From contig NZ_JAKLTN010000002.1 of assembly GCF_022012295.1 (NCBI RefSeq), forward strand, positions 1 to 64,000: 64,000 bases of DNA. Direction: 5' to 3'. The stretch's first letter is position 1; the number at the start of each line of letters is the position of its first letter. Positions 17,198-27,791 of this stretch are shown here, in pieces. The position numbers and the translations under genes were made by a program. Source of the stretch: Dechloromonas hankyongensis (lineage in GTDB: Bacteria > Pseudomonadota > Gammaproteobacteria > Burkholderiales > Rhodocyclaceae). A model generated the notes under the pieces. The model was not told the DNA's origin and did no database searches. It saw only the letters and a list, made by a program, of their open reading frames with translations.

Positions 17198-18586
17198 ATG
17201 CGAAATTTTGGCCGATTTTTACTGATCACCGTGGCGACATTGCCGGCTTGGGCCAGCGATTTGACTGATCCTTTCGCCACGGCTGACATGCTGCCGTTGA
17301 AGCCCTCGCCGAGCTTGATGGCGCGGGTGGGCGAGGCGCCTTGCGCCACCGCCCTGCCCGGAACGCCCTTGACCGCCGTCGATGCGGTCGACCTGATGCT
17401 GTGCAACCATCCGCAGACCCGTGAAGCCTGGGCGGCGGCCCGGGCGCAGGCGGCGCTGGTCGGGGTCGCCAAGGCTGGCTGGTTGCCGACCGTGACCGGA
17501 ACGGCCAGTGCGACCCGTTTCGAATACCAGAACAACGCCTTCACCCGTGATACGGCGGCGATCACACTGTCCTGGCTGCTCTACGACTTCGGCCAGCGCT
17601 CGGCCAATGTCGAGAACGCCCAGCAATTGCTGAGTGCGGCGGCGGCAACCCAGGATGCGACGGTACAGACGCTGTTTCTCAGCGCCTTGCAAGCCTATTA
17701 CTCGGCGCAGGCGACACAGGCGGCGGTGACCTCGGCGCTGGAGGCGGAGCGTTCGGCCCGCGAGAGTTTCCAGGCGGCCGAGGCGCGCTATAGCGTCGGC
17801 GTCGCCACACCGGCCGATCGCCTGCAGGCGCAGACCGCGCTGTCGCAAGCCGCGCTGAACCGCATTCGGGCCGAGGGCGATGCCCGCAATGCGCTGGGTA
17901 CCCTGGCCAACGCGCTCGGTTTCGACGCCCAGCAGCGCATCGTGCTTGCCGAGCTGCCCGCATTGCCAGCCGGCATCAGTTTTCAGAAGGAAGTCGATGC
18001 GCTGATCGCTGACGCCGTCGTCCGGCGTCCGGATCTGCGGGCGGCTGAGGCGCAGCTCAAGGCGGCGCAGGCCAGCATCGATCTGGCCCGGGCCCAGGGC
18101 CGGCCGACCATTTCGCTGGGGGTCGGACCGACCTGGCAGGAATCGGCGGGAGTTACCCAGCAGGGGGCCACCTTCGGCCTGACCCTGAATGTGCCGATCT
18201 TTTCCGGTTTCGATACCACCTACCGCGTGCGCGCGGCCTCGGCGCAGGCCGACGTGCGTGCCGCGCAACGCGACCGTATCCGCAGCCAGGTGGCCCTCGA
18301 TGTGTGGAAGGCCTACCAGAGCCTGACCACGGCCACGCAGAGCCTGCAGACGACAGCAGACCTGGTGGCCAGCGCCGAGCAGTCCGAACGGGTTGCGCTG
18401 GGCCGCTACAAGGCCGGCGTCGGCACCATCCTCGATGTATTGTCGGCCCAGTCGGCCCTGGCCAGCGCGCGTCTGCAACGCATCCAGGCCCAACTCGACT
18501 GGAACGTCTATCGCGCCACGCTGGCCCAGTCCGTCGGCGCACTCGATTACACGCTGCTGCAACCGGCAGCGCAAGGAAGACCATGA
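17198..18586 (+). CDS. TolC-family outer membrane efflux protein
   Basis: Outer membrane channel of 462 residues with a signal peptide (RNFGRFLLITVATLPAWA) and two internally repeated OEP domains. LLYDFGQRSANVENAQQLL and VPIFSGFDTTYRVR are the paired strand-turn motifs, and long Ala/Gln-rich segments form the coiled-coil tunnel. First gene of a five-gene cluster; its stop overlaps the adaptor start (ATGA). The 173 bases between it and pyrD hold no gene and no promoter that I can defend. Confidence 0.9.
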   Translation: MRNFGRFLLITVATLPAWASDLTDPFATADMLPLKPSPSLMARVGEAPCATALPGTPLTAVDAVDLMLCNHPQTREAWAAARAQAALVGVAKAGWLPTVTGTASATRFEYQNNAFTRDTAAITLSWLLYDFGQRSANVENAQQLLSAAAATQDATVQTLFLSALQAYYSAQATQAAVTSALEAERSARESFQAAEARYSVGVATPADRLQAQTALSQAALNRIRAEGDARNALGTLANALGFDAQQRIVLAELPALPAGISFQKEVDALIADAVVRRPDLRAAEAQLKAAQASIDLARAQGRPTISLGVGPTWQESAGVTQQGATFGLTLNVPIFSGFDTTYRVRAASAQADVRAAQRDRIRSQVALDVWKAYQSLTTATQSLQTTADLVASAEQSERVALGRYKAGVGTILDVLSAQSALASARLQRIQAQLDWNVYRATLAQSVGALDYTLLQPAAQGRP

Positions 18587-19806
18587 AACATCTCGGCAAG
18601 ACTTTGATTGGCGCCGCCGTCGTCGCGGCCCTGGCAGGCGGCGGTTACTGGTATGTCCAGCAGCGCGCCGCGCAGAATCCGGAAACGCGCTACAAGTTCG
18701 CGTCCGCCGACAAGGGCGACGTCACGCAGACCGTGTCGGCCAACGGCACGCTGACCCCGCTGGTGCTGGTCAACGTCGGCACCCAGGTGTCGGGCACGGT
18801 GAAGAAGCTGTACGTCGATTTCAATTCCAAGGTCAGCGCCGGCCAGAAGCTGGTCGAACTCGATCAGTCGCTGCTGCAGACCGTGGCGCGGCAGAGCCGG
18901 GCGAACGTGGTGAATGTCCAGGCGTCCTACGACCTGGCCAAGGCCAGCGAGGCCCGGATGCGCGCCTTGCTCGACAAGGAGTACATCTCCCGTCAGGACT
19001 ACGATCAGTCACTGCAGAACCTCAAGTCGGCGCAGGCCCAACTGGTGCAGGCCCGGGCGGCGGCCGACAAGGACGAAGTGAATCTCGGTTATTCGGTCAT
19101 TACCTCGCCGGTTTCGGGCGTGGTGGTGGCGCGGCTGGTCGATATCGGGCAGACCGTGGCGGCCAGCTTCCAGACGCCGACGCTGATCCAGATCGCCCAG
19201 GACCTGACCAAGATGGCCATCGACACCAGCTTTGCCGAGGCCGACATCGGTAACATCAAGGAGGGCATGCCGGTGCGCTTCACCGTCGATGCCTTCCCAA
19301 ATCGCAGTTTCCAGGGCGTCGTGCAGCAGATTCGCCTGAATCCAACCAACCAGCAGAACGTCGTCACCTACAACGTGCGCATCAACGTCGATAACCCGGA
19401 ACTGATCCTGCTGCCGGGCATGACGGCCTATGTCAGCATCGGCGTGCAGAAGCGGCCGGGCGCCTTGCTGGTGCCCAATGCGGCACTGCGCTTCAAGCCG
19501 GCGGATGCGGGCAAGAAGGAAGGCGATGCCGGCAAGCCGGCGGCGGGCGGACCGGGCCAGGGCAACGGCGGGCCGGGCGGCGGAGCGCCGGGCGGTGGCA
19601 AGGGCAAGAAGCGCGACAGCCAGAGCGGCACGGTCTATGTGCTGGCCGGCGGCGAGATCAAGCCGGTCGCCGTGCAGATCGGCATCACCGACAACCGGAA
19701 TACCGAAATCGTCAGCGGCGACCTGAAGGAAGGCGATCGCGTCGTTACCGGCGAAAATGCGTCGTCCGACAAGAAGCCGTCGTCGGTCGGCATGCGGATG
19801 TTCTGA
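18583..19806 (+). CDS. MacA-like periplasmic adaptor
   Basis: Membrane-fusion protein of 407 residues linking an ABC pump to the TolC channel. It has an N-terminal anchor (about 8-24), a lipoyl half-motif (VGTQVSGTVKKLYVDFNSKV), an alpha-helical hairpin (about 95-160), the second lipoyl half (ITSPVSGVVVARLVDIGQTV) and beta-barrel domains. A Gly/Pro/Lys-rich insertion near 305-345 interrupts the C-terminal membrane-proximal domain, which is unusual in length. Starts inside the channel stop codon. Confidence 0.9.
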   Translation: MKHLGKTLIGAAVVAALAGGGYWYVQQRAAQNPETRYKFASADKGDVTQTVSANGTLTPLVLVNVGTQVSGTVKKLYVDFNSKVSAGQKLVELDQSLLQTVARQSRANVVNVQASYDLAKASEARMRALLDKEYISRQDYDQSLQNLKSAQAQLVQARAAADKDEVNLGYSVITSPVSGVVVARLVDIGQTVAASFQTPTLIQIAQDLTKMAIDTSFAEADIGNIKEGMPVRFTVDAFPNRSFQGVVQQIRLNPTNQQNVVTYNVRINVDNPELILLPGMTAYVSIGVQKRPGALLVPNAALRFKPADAGKKEGDAGKPAAGGPGQGNGGPGGGAPGGGKGKKRDSQSGTVYVLAGGEIKPVAVQIGITDNRNTEIVSGDLKEGDRVVTGENASSDKKPSSVGMRMF

Positions 19807-20507
19807 TGGCCGAGCCGGTAATCCGCGTCGTCGGCCTGGGCAAGTCCTATGAAACGGCGGCCGGCCTGTTTCCGGCGCTGAAAGGCGTCGATCTCGACAT
19901 CCGGCCGGGCGAGTTCATCGCCATCATGGGGCCGTCGGGCTCGGGCAAGTCGACCTTCATGAATCTGCTCGGCTGCCTCGATACGCCGACGGTTGGCGAC
20001 TATTTCCTGACCGGCGAAAACGTCGCGCAAATGGACAAGGACGCCCTTGCCCTGCTGCGCAACCGGACCCTGGGCTTCGTCTTCCAGGGCTTCAACTTGC
20101 TGCCGCGCATGAGCCTGCAGGACAACGTGGCGCTGCCCCTGGTCTATGCCGGTGCCGACCGCGAGACGCGGCGCGAAAAAGCCCGCGAACTGCTTGCCAA
20201 GGTGGGCCTCGGCAACTATGCCGACTCGCTGCCCAACCGCATTTCCGGCGGCCAGCAGCAGCGCGTGGCGATTGCCCGGGCGCTGGTCAACGAACCGCGC
20301 CTGATCCTCGCCGACGAGCCGACCGGCAACCTCGACAGCCACACCAGCGAGGAAATCATGCGCCTGTTCAAGGAACTGAACGCCGAGGGCATCACCATCG
20401 TGCTGGTCACCCACGAGCCCGATATCGCCGAACACTGCAAGCGCCAAGTGCGCTTCCGCGACGGGGTGATCGTCAGCGATACGTTGACAAGTGAGGCAGC
20501 GGCATGA
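19806..20507 (+). CDS. MacB-like ABC transporter ATPase
   Basis: ATP-binding subunit of 233 residues of the MacB/LolD family. Walker A GPSGSGKST, signature ISGGQQQR, Walker B LILADEPTGNLDS and switch His in VTHEPD are all present. The start ATG overlaps the adaptor stop by one base (TGATG). In E. coli MacB the ATPase and permease are fused; here they are separate, like YknY/YknZ. Confidence 0.93.
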   Translation: MAEPVIRVVGLGKSYETAAGLFPALKGVDLDIRPGEFIAIMGPSGSGKSTFMNLLGCLDTPTVGDYFLTGENVAQMDKDALALLRNRTLGFVFQGFNLLPRMSLQDNVALPLVYAGADRETRREKARELLAKVGLGNYADSLPNRISGGQQQRVAIARALVNEPRLILADEPTGNLDSHTSEEIMRLFKELNAEGITIVLVTHEPDIAEHCKRQVRFRDGVIVSDTLTSEAAA

Positions 20508-20529
20508 GCAGGAAGCAGGGGGCAGCAGC

Positions 20530-21746
<1,217 letters not shown>

Positions 21747-21750
<4 letters not shown>

Positions 21751-23003
21751 CCAATCGTCGCCATTTCCTGATCGCCGCCGGGTTGATGCCCTTGCTGCAT
21801 CCGGCCTTTGCCGCCAACCGGCGCGTCGTCGTGGTCGGCGGCGGCTGGGGCGGGCTGGCCGCGGCCCGTCATCTGCGCCAACTGGCGCCCGAACTGGACG
21901 TCACGCTGGTCGACCGCCAGCCGGCCTTCATGTCCTTCGCCCTGAGCAACCGCTGGCTGGTTGAACCGGGGGCGGCGTCTTGGGCGCGCCACGATTACGC
22001 CCGGATCGCCCGCGACTTCGGCTACCGCTTCGTGCAGGCCGAGGTCGACGGTATCGACCTCGCGCAGCGCAGCGTGGCGACCAAGGCTGGCGCCTTGCCC
22101 TACGACTGGCTGGTCCTGGCGCCGGGCATACGCGAAGACTGGTCGGCCTGGCAGACGAACGATCCGCAGGCGCTAGCCGAAGTGCGCCGCCGCCATTCCG
22201 GCGCCATGGTGTCGGCGGCTGATCTGCCGGCGCTCAGGCAGCGCCTGACCAATTTCAAGGGCGGCGATCTGCTGATGACCATCCCGCCGGCGCCGTACCG
22301 CTGCCCGCCGGCGCCCTACGAGCGGGCGATGCTGATTGCCTGGTGGCTGCAGAAGCAGAAGATTCCGGGCAAGCTGGTCATCGTCGATCCCAATCCGATC
22401 ATGCCGGCATTCCGCAACATCCTGCTCGACCGCTTCAAGGCGCAGGTCTCCTATTTCGACCACGCCAAGGTTCGCAGCATCGATCCGCTGCGCAAGACGG
22501 TCAGCACCGATATCGACGACATCCGTTTCGACGAGGCCTTGCTCTGCCCGCCGCAACAGGCCGCCGACCTGCTCTGGCAAGGCGGGCTGATCCGTCCAGA
22601 GGAAGGCGGCAAGCCCAGCGGCTGGGCCGCCCTCGGGCCGACCGATTTCCGCAGCGCGGCCGACGGGCGGGTTTTCGTCATTGGCGATGCGGCCGGACTG
22701 GTCTCCACGCAATTCGGCTACTTCCCGAAGACCGGCCAGGTCGCCTGCCGCATGGGGCAGGCGGTGGCCCGCCAGATCGCGGCGCAGGCCACCGGTCAGG
22801 CTCAAGCACCACTCCTGCCAGAGAGCGTCTGCCATGTGACGACCAGCGTCGATCCGCTGGAAAGCACGGGCATCGACACCACCTATAAAGACCGAGGTGA
22901 CGGCTTCCTGGTACAGACCGTCAAGCAGACGCGCAACCCGAACCCGAACGGCGAGGATGCCGCCTGGGCCGAGGCCATGTATCGTGATTTTCTGCTGCCC
23001 TGA
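21747..23003 (+). CDS. Sulfide dehydrogenase (FCSD)-type flavoprotein
   Basis: FAD-dependent oxidoreductase of 418 residues in the flavocytochrome c sulfide dehydrogenase/SQR superfamily. It starts with a Tat-like leader (NRRHFLIAAG) followed by the FAD motif VVVVGGGWGGLAAA (27-40). C186 in PYRCPPAPYERA and C334 in KTGQVACRMGQ match the redox disulfide pair of FCSD, and GDAA (313-316) is the second FAD motif. Both catalytic cysteines are kept, so sulfide or polysulfide chemistry is plausible. No cytochrome subunit gene is adjacent. ATGA overlap with the permease ties it to the efflux genes. Confidence 0.82.
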
Positions 23004-23044
23004 GCGGGCATCCGGGGCAATGCCGGGTGCTCGGTGGCGGGCGT

Positions 23045-23539
23045 TCAGTGCCGGGCGTAGACCGAGGTCTTGCCGTCCTTCTTGACGAGCAGGGTTTCGT
23101 AGAATTCGCGGCGAACCCGCGGCGCTACCTCGCTGTCCTTGTCGAGCATGGTGCAGGCAGTTTCGCAGGTCGGGCTGGAGAATTCGCGGCCCGGAGCGCC
23201 GAGCGGCAGGCCGGGCACGGCCAGACCCCGGGCCTTCGGCTTCTCGGCCAGCAATTCCTTGATCTGGTCGGCATGGACGTGGCCTTCGATGAAGTAGCCG
23301 GCGACCAGTCCGGTGGGGACAGCCTCGAGGTCCTTGGGAATTTTCAGGCGGCGCTTGACCGCTTCCATGTCGTCGGTCTGCGTCACCTTGACGGTAAAAC
23401 CGTTCTGCCGCAGATGTTCCGTCCATTCGATGCAGGCCAGGCAGACGGTGGGCGTATACACCTCGATCACCGGCAGCGACTGGGCGACCGCCGCCTTGAC
23501 GGCGAGCGCGGTGAGCAGCACGACGAAGCGCTTCAGCAT
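23045..23539 (-). CDS. DUF411-family protein, divergent
   Basis: Exported protein of 164 residues (signal peptide about 1-20, LKRFVVLLTALAVKAAVA). The DUF411 fold is recognisable from C-x2-C-x2-W (CLACIEW), the GYFIEGHVHADQIKELL block, and GLAVPGLPLGAPG. DUF411 proteins are linked to copper and metal handling, but the usual SCHTA segment is replaced by VPTGLV. An extra C-x3-C (CETAC) follows near the end. The start at 23539 overlaps the ankyrin gene stop by seven bases, indicating one operon. Confidence 0.8.
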   Translation of the reverse strand: MLKRFVVLLTALAVKAAVAQSLPVIEVYTPTVCLACIEWTEHLRQNGFTVKVTQTDDMEAVKRRLKIPKDLEAVPTGLVAGYFIEGHVHADQIKELLAEKPKARGLAVPGLPLGAPGREFSSPTCETACTMLDKDSEVAPRVRREFYETLLVKKDGKTSVYARH

Positions 23540-24006
23540 GGCTTGCCGGCCTTGCAGCCCTTCAGGATCCACAGCGACAGGACACCGGCCGTTTCATCAG
23601 CCTTGACCTTGCGCGCCATCGAGCCGGCATCGCGGCCGTTGTCGGTCTTGGCCAGCGGATCGGCGCCGGCTTCGAGCAGTAGTTGCACATGCACCGGGCG
23701 GCTGGCGTAGGCGGCCATGTGCAGCGGCGTGGCGCCTTCGTTGTCGCGGGCGTTGGGGTCGGCCTTGGCGGCGATCAATGCCTTCAGGGCGCTGGTGTCG
23801 GGGTTCATGGCCGCCAGGTGCAGCGGTGTCGAACCGAGTTCGGTGCGTACGTCGCGCTGCTTGGGGTCGGCCTTGAGCAGCTTGCGCACATCGTCGCCGT
23901 TGCCGGTGCGGGCGGCATCGTGGATAGGACGATCGTAACTGGTCGTCTGGGCGCCGGCCGTCAGGCTCAGCAGGATGGCAAACAGGGCGGGAAACAGTCT
24001 TTTCAT
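23533..24006 (-). CDS. Exported ankyrin-repeat protein
   Basis: A 157-residue protein with signal peptide (KRLFPALFAILLSLTAGAQ) followed by three to four ankyrin repeats (GSTPLHLAAMNPD, GATPLHMAAY and a degenerate third). Such small periplasmic ankyrin proteins often accompany redox enzymes such as catalase (AnkB-type). Here the partner is the DUF411 gene directly downstream. It ends in KGCKAGKPC with two cysteines. Confidence 0.85.
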   Translation of the reverse strand: MKRLFPALFAILLSLTAGAQTTSYDRPIHDAARTGNGDDVRKLLKADPKQRDVRTELGSTPLHLAAMNPDTSALKALIAAKADPNARDNEGATPLHMAAYASRPVHVQLLLEAGADPLAKTDNGRDAGSMARKVKADETAGVLSLWILKGCKAGKPC

Positions 24007-24091
24007 CGAGTGGCCTTTAGCGTCGAGAATCTCATTGTCCGGGCAGTGTATTCGACAATCCTTGATCTATGGCAGTTTCGCTGTTCTCTAA

Positions 24092-24097
24092 TATAAT
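24092..24097 (+). promoter_or_regulatory. Consensus -10 box before acyP
   Basis: A perfect TATAAT lies 73 bases before the acylphosphatase start, but no convincing -35 element is found at the normal distance. Confidence 0.3.
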
Positions 24098-24170
24098 GAT
24101 TTCATTGCATAAATCCTGGCTTGGCGCGGCGTTTCCGGGGCGCCCGAGCCGGTTTTGAGAAAGGATAGCT

Positions 24171-24449
24171 ATGGGCACCATCGTGCGTCATCTACTCATC
24201 GAAGGGCGGGTTCAGGGCGTGAGCTATCGCTGGTCCATGGTCGAGCAGGCCAACCTGCTTGGCGTCACCGGCTGGGTACGCAATCTCGCTAATGGCAGCG
24301 TCGAAGCCATGCTGGCCGGCGAAGAGGCGGCGGTCCTCAAGCTGATCGTCTGGGCTCAGCGTGGCCCGACACATGCCCAGGTCGATCGCGTCAATGTGAC
24401 CCTCGGCGACGGCAGTTTCAGTGGCTTCGAGCAACGGCCCAACGCCTGA
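24171..24449 (+). CDS. acyP: Acylphosphatase
   Basis: Small (92-residue) cytosolic enzyme that hydrolyses carboxyl-phosphate bonds. The catalytic arginine lies in GRVQGVSYR and the catalytic asparagine in [13 protein letters not shown], the two hallmarks of the family. AAAGGATAG precedes the start. It stands alone, with convergent maoC downstream. Confidence 0.95.
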   Translation: MGTIVRHLLIEGRVQGVSYRWSMVEQANLLGVTGWVRNLANGSVEAMLAGEEAAVLKLIVWAQRGPTHAQVDRVNVTLGDGSFSGFEQRPNA

Positions 24450-24463
24450 GTCCGCAAGCCTGC

Positions 24464-24913
24464 CTAACCCGGCCGGCGGCGTAGCAGGTGATTGACGATG
24501 AAACCCAGCACCACTTCGCCGCGCTGATTGACGGCGTGATATTTCAGGCGGGCGATGCCGCGGTCGGGCTTGGAGTTCGACGGCCGCACTTCCAGCACCT
24601 CGATCTCGCTGTGCAGCGTATCGCCCGGCCGCACCGGGGCCAGCCAGCGCAGTTCGTCGATGCCCGACGATCCCAGACTGGCCCCGGCAAGGATTCCGGA
24701 CTGGATGAACAGGCGGAAGCAGATGGCCAGGCTCTGGAAGCCGCTGGCGATCAAGCCGCCGTACGGTGAATCGGCCGCCGCGTTGGCGTCGAGGTGAAAG
24801 GATTGCGGATCGTAGCGCCAGGCGAAGTCTATGATTTCCGCTTCGGTCAGGGTCAGGCCCGGGGTCTTGAAGCGCTGGCCGGGTGTGAGATCGTCGAGGT
24901 AACGGGTGTCCAT
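24464..24913 (-). CDS. MaoC-family dehydratase/hydratase
   Basis: Hot-dog-fold protein of 149 residues. The hydratase motif is YDPQSFHLDANAA with the Asp-His pair, followed by GGLIASGFQSLAI. It probably acts as an (R)-specific enoyl-CoA hydratase or related dehydratase; the substrate is unknown. It lies 87 bases downstream of the capA-like gene on the same strand and may be the last gene of that long operon. Confidence 0.85.
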   Translation of the reverse strand: MDTRYLDDLTPGQRFKTPGLTLTEAEIIDFAWRYDPQSFHLDANAAADSPYGGLIASGFQSLAICFRLFIQSGILAGASLGSSGIDELRWLAPVRPGDTLHSEIEVLEVRPSNSKPDRGIARLKYHAVNQRGEVVLGFIVNHLLRRRPG

Positions 24914-25000
24914 GGGGGCTATCCGGAATGCAGAAGCGGAGATGTTGCCACAAGCTGCCGGCGGACACCGCCTATCCGCAGCCCTCGGGCTGGGCTGAAA

Positions 25001-25969
25001 TCAGGGGTTGATGCACTGGGCGACGGTGACGTCGCCGCGACTGCCGCAGGGCGTGGCCTGACCGGGCATTGGGTAGGGCGTACCGTCCGGATCGATGTGC
25101 GCGGCGAGCGTTTCCCAGTGCTGTATGCCGTCGCGGTCGATGTGCAGGCGCAGCAGCCAGCCGCGGCGGCCGTCTTCGTAATCGAAGCCGTCGAAGACGA
25201 AGTTGCCGAGGCTGTACACGATCGGTTTGCCGTGGTAGATATCGGCCCCTTGTGTGACGTGCGGGTGGCTGCCGATGACGGCGCTGGCGCCTTCGTCGAT
25301 CATGCGGCGGGCGAAGCTGCGTTGCCGGTCGTCGGGCTGCGTCGATGTTTCCCAACCCCAGTGCATGAAGGGGATGACGTGGTCGGCGCCGGCCCCCTTG
25401 GCGGCGCGGATGTCGGTAATGACCTGCTCGTCCTCGCTCCAGGCTATGCCCGGCGTCTGCGGCCCGGCTTCGAAGCGGCGCGGCTTGTATTCGTTGTAGC
25501 CGAGGATGGCGATCTTCAGGCCCTTTTGGGCTATCCATAGCGGGTGGTGGGCTTCGGCCAGATTGCCCCCGCCACCGAAGCGGGCGATGCCGGCAGCGTC
25601 GAGGTGCTGCGTAGTCTCGACGAAGGCGGCCTGGCCGTAGTCGCCGGAATGATTGTTGGCCAGCGATACGGCGTCGAAGCGGCCCTCAAGGATTTTCAGT
25701 GTCTCGGGCCGGGCGCGGAAGGACCAGACCTTGGAGGCTTGGGCTTTTCCCCCGGTGGCGACGGCGCATTCGAGGTTGCCGATGCGATAGTCAGCGGCGG
25801 CAAGAATGGAGGCAAAGGGGGCGAGCGGATCGCCGCCGGCCGCGATGACACGGCTGGGACCGTCGGCTAGCATGATGTCGCCGGCAAAGATCAGGGTCAG
25901 CGGTTCGCCGCCGATTGCGTTGTTGAGCCAGCCGGCGAGCAGGGCGGCGCACAGGGGTTTCGGGTTCAT
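25001..25969 (-). CDS. CapA-family metallophosphatase-like protein
   Basis: A 322-residue exported protein (signal peptide about 1-20) of the PGA_cap/CapA family related to poly-gamma-glutamate capsule synthesis proteins. Metal-binding-type motifs are visible: FAGDIMLAD, GNLECAV, LANNHSGDYG, FMHWGWE and GSHPHVTQG. No other capsule gene is near, so the role may be general envelope or phosphate-ester chemistry. The ATG at 25969 is chosen because it precedes the signal peptide. Confidence 0.85.
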   Translation of the reverse strand: MNPKPLCAALLAGWLNNAIGGEPLTLIFAGDIMLADGPSRVIAAGGDPLAPFASILAAADYRIGNLECAVATGGKAQASKVWSFRARPETLKILEGRFDAVSLANNHSGDYGQAAFVETTQHLDAAGIARFGGGGNLAEAHHPLWIAQKGLKIAILGYNEYKPRRFEAGPQTPGIAWSEDEQVITDIRAAKGAGADHVIPFMHWGWETSTQPDDRQRSFARRMIDEGASAVIGSHPHVTQGADIYHGKPIVYSLGNFVFDGFDYEDGRRGWLLRLHIDRDGIQHWETLAAHIDPDGTPYPMPGQATPCGSRGDVTVAQCINP

Positions 25970-25974
25970 GGCCG

Positions 25975-26370
25975 TCAGGCGCCTCGCATCTCGCACCAGT
26001 ATTGCAGTTCGCTTTCGTGCTTGGGTTCGTAGACACGCTGCAGGCCGGTGAAGCCATAGCGCCCGTGGTTGCTGACCGGGTAAGGATAGCTGGCATGCTG
26101 CACCGGGGTCGGTGCTTCACCGAACTCGGCATGGGCGTACACGTACAGGTTGATGCGGGCCAGATCGGCCGGTTCGCGCACGAAGATTATGCGGAACAGG
26201 AAGAAGGAACCGATGGCGGTCGGTGTGCCAGCGTAAGGCGAGGCGAGCGGGGCGCTTTCGATGACTTGCGTCTCGCCGCCGTAGGTCAGGTGGCAGGCCA
26301 CCGTCTCGGCCAGCACGGGGGACGCCGCCGCCAGCGCAATGACCACGGCGGCAACGACCATAGCGCGCAT
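25975..26370 (-). CDS. Exported hypothetical protein
   Basis: A 131-residue protein with a clear signal peptide (RAMVVAAVVIALAAASPVLA) and two cysteines in the mature part (near each end) that could form a disulfide. I do not recognise the family. It is Tyr- and aromatic-rich (YPYPVSNHGRYGF). It lies four bases after the MliC-YbaY gene and five bases before capA, so it belongs to that operon; upstream in-frame codons overlap the previous gene and are rejected. Confidence 0.7.
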   Translation of the reverse strand: MRAMVVAAVVIALAAASPVLAETVACHLTYGGETQVIESAPLASPYAGTPTAIGSFFLFRIIFVREPADLARINLYVYAHAEFGEAPTPVQHASYPYPVSNHGRYGFTGLQRVYEPKHESELQYWCEMRGA

Positions 26371-26374
26371 GGCT

Positions 26375-27049
26375 TCAGCGCGCCGTCGGGCTGAAGGGCT
26401 TGAGAACGATCTCGGCCGGCACCGGCTGGCCATTGTGCAGCACCGGGTAAGGCTTGTCGCTGACCAGGCGCAGCTTGCCGCGATGATCGATACGGGCGCT
26501 GACGGTAGCGTTGGCCTGCTTGCCGAGCAGGTCGCGGTCGAGCGTGGTGGAGAACGGGATGGGTACCTGGGCGCCGTTCAGCTCGTAGCGTTGTTCGGCC
26601 AGCGTACGCCCGCCGGAGCGGACGCGGAGGGTCAGGATGGCGTCGGGGGGCAGGGCGATGCGCGCCGGGTAGGTGACGCTGCCGCTAATGTCGATGAAGC
26701 TGCTCGCCGCGGCGGGCGGGGCCGGCCGGGCAGCGGCTGGGGCGGGTGGCGGAGCGTTGCCGTGCAGACAGCGGCGCCGATTGCTCTTGCCGTCCTCGAA
26801 AATGGCTACGTCGTCCTGGGTGTGCAGGCGAATATCGCCCCGGCGGTAGAGCGTGCCCGCAGGCGACGGCACCATGGGCAGGACCATCGTCTCGTCGGCA
26901 AAGTGCAACGTCGCCTGCGGCCGGCCGTCGGCATCGGCGGTGAAGGAAATGTCGAGACGATTGCCGTTGTCGCAGGTGTAGGGCTGCCGATCCTCGGCGG
27001 CGTGGGCGGAAAGCGCACACAGCAGGGGTAGGAGATAGCGGATTTTCAT
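26375..27049 (-). CDS. MliC-YbaY two-domain envelope protein
   Basis: A 224-residue exported protein (signal peptide about 1-18) with an unusual pairing. Residues about 24-95 resemble MliC, the C-type lysozyme inhibitor domain: YTCDNG at the start, [11 protein letters not shown] in the middle and a closing Cys. An Ala/Pro linker follows, and residues about 117-220 match the YbaY/YscW domain ([34 protein letters not shown]). There is no lipobox, so it is probably periplasmic. Start overlaps bpt stop (ATGA). Confidence 0.8.
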   Translation of the reverse strand: MKIRYLLPLLCALSAHAAEDRQPYTCDNGNRLDISFTADADGRPQATLHFADETMVLPMVPSPAGTLYRRGDIRLHTQDDVAIFEDGKSNRRRCLHGNAPPPAPAAARPAPPAAASSFIDISGSVTYPARIALPPDAILTLRVRSGGRTLAEQRYELNGAQVPIPFSTTLDRDLLGKQANATVSARIDHRGKLRLVSDKPYPVLHNGQPVPAEIVLKPFSPTAR

Positions 27050-27789
27050 TCTTGTTCGGTTTCGGGAAGCGTGACCCAGCGTCCGTCGATGAGACCTTCG
27101 ATGGGCCGGAAAGCTGCTTTATAGGCCATCTTGCGGCTTTCGGCTATCCAGTAACCGAGATACAGGTAAGGCAGGCCGAGTGCCTTGGCCTGTGCGGCCT
27201 GCCACATGATGTTGTAGGTGCCGTAGCTGGTGGCCGGGACGTCGGGGTCATAGAAGGTGTAGACCGAGGACAGGCCGTCGTCGAGAACGTCGATCAGGCT
27301 AACCATGCGGATCGCCTGTTCGTCGCGGAATTCTATCAGCCGCGTATCGACGCGGCTTTGCAGCAGGAATTGGGCGTATTGCTCATGGCTGTCCTCGTCC
27401 ATGCCGCCGCCGGGATGCCGGGATTGCTGGTAGCGGTTGTAGAGCGCGTAGTGTTCATCGAGGTACACCAGCGGCAGTTCGCGCGCCCGCAGGTCGGCAT
27501 GCCGCTTCATGGCGCGGCGCTGGCTGCGGTTGGGCTGCAGATCGGCGACCGGCAGGCGCACCGGGACGCAGGCCTTGCAATTATCGCAATGGGGGCGGTA
27601 GGTGAAGATGCCGCTACGCCGGAAGCCGGCCCGGACCAGCGAACTGTAGATTTCGCCATCGATCAGGTGGGCTGGCGTGGCGACCTGTGAACGGGCCTCG
27701 CGATCGGGCAGGTAACTGCACGGATAGGGCGACGTCGCGTAATAGAGCAGCAGCGAGAAGGGTAGTTCGGCGTCGTCGGGCTGGGCCAT
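27046..27789 (-). CDS. bpt: Aspartate/glutamate leucyltransferase (Bpt/Ate family)
   Basis: Aminoacyl-tRNA-protein transferase of 247 residues that in bacteria adds Leu to N-terminal Asp or Glu, marking proteins for ClpAP. N-terminal Cys residues ([16 protein letters not shown]) are diagnostic of the ATE fold, and [15 protein letters not shown] and [15 protein letters not shown] are conserved catalytic-domain blocks. Annotated as arginyltransferase by homology in many genomes. It follows aat by two bases; the pair completes the bacterial N-degron pathway. Confidence 0.93.
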   Translation of the reverse strand: MAQPDDAELPFSLLLYYATSPYPCSYLPDREARSQVATPAHLIDGEIYSSLVRAGFRRSGIFTYRPHCDNCKACVPVRLPVADLQPNRSQRRAMKRHADLRARELPLVYLDEHYALYNRYQQSRHPGGGMDEDSHEQYAQFLLQSRVDTRLIEFRDEQAIRMVSLIDVLDDGLSSVYTFYDPDVPATSYGTYNIMWQAAQAKALGLPYLYLGYWIAESRKMAYKAAFRPIEGLIDGRWVTLPETEQE

Positions 27790-27791
27790 GG

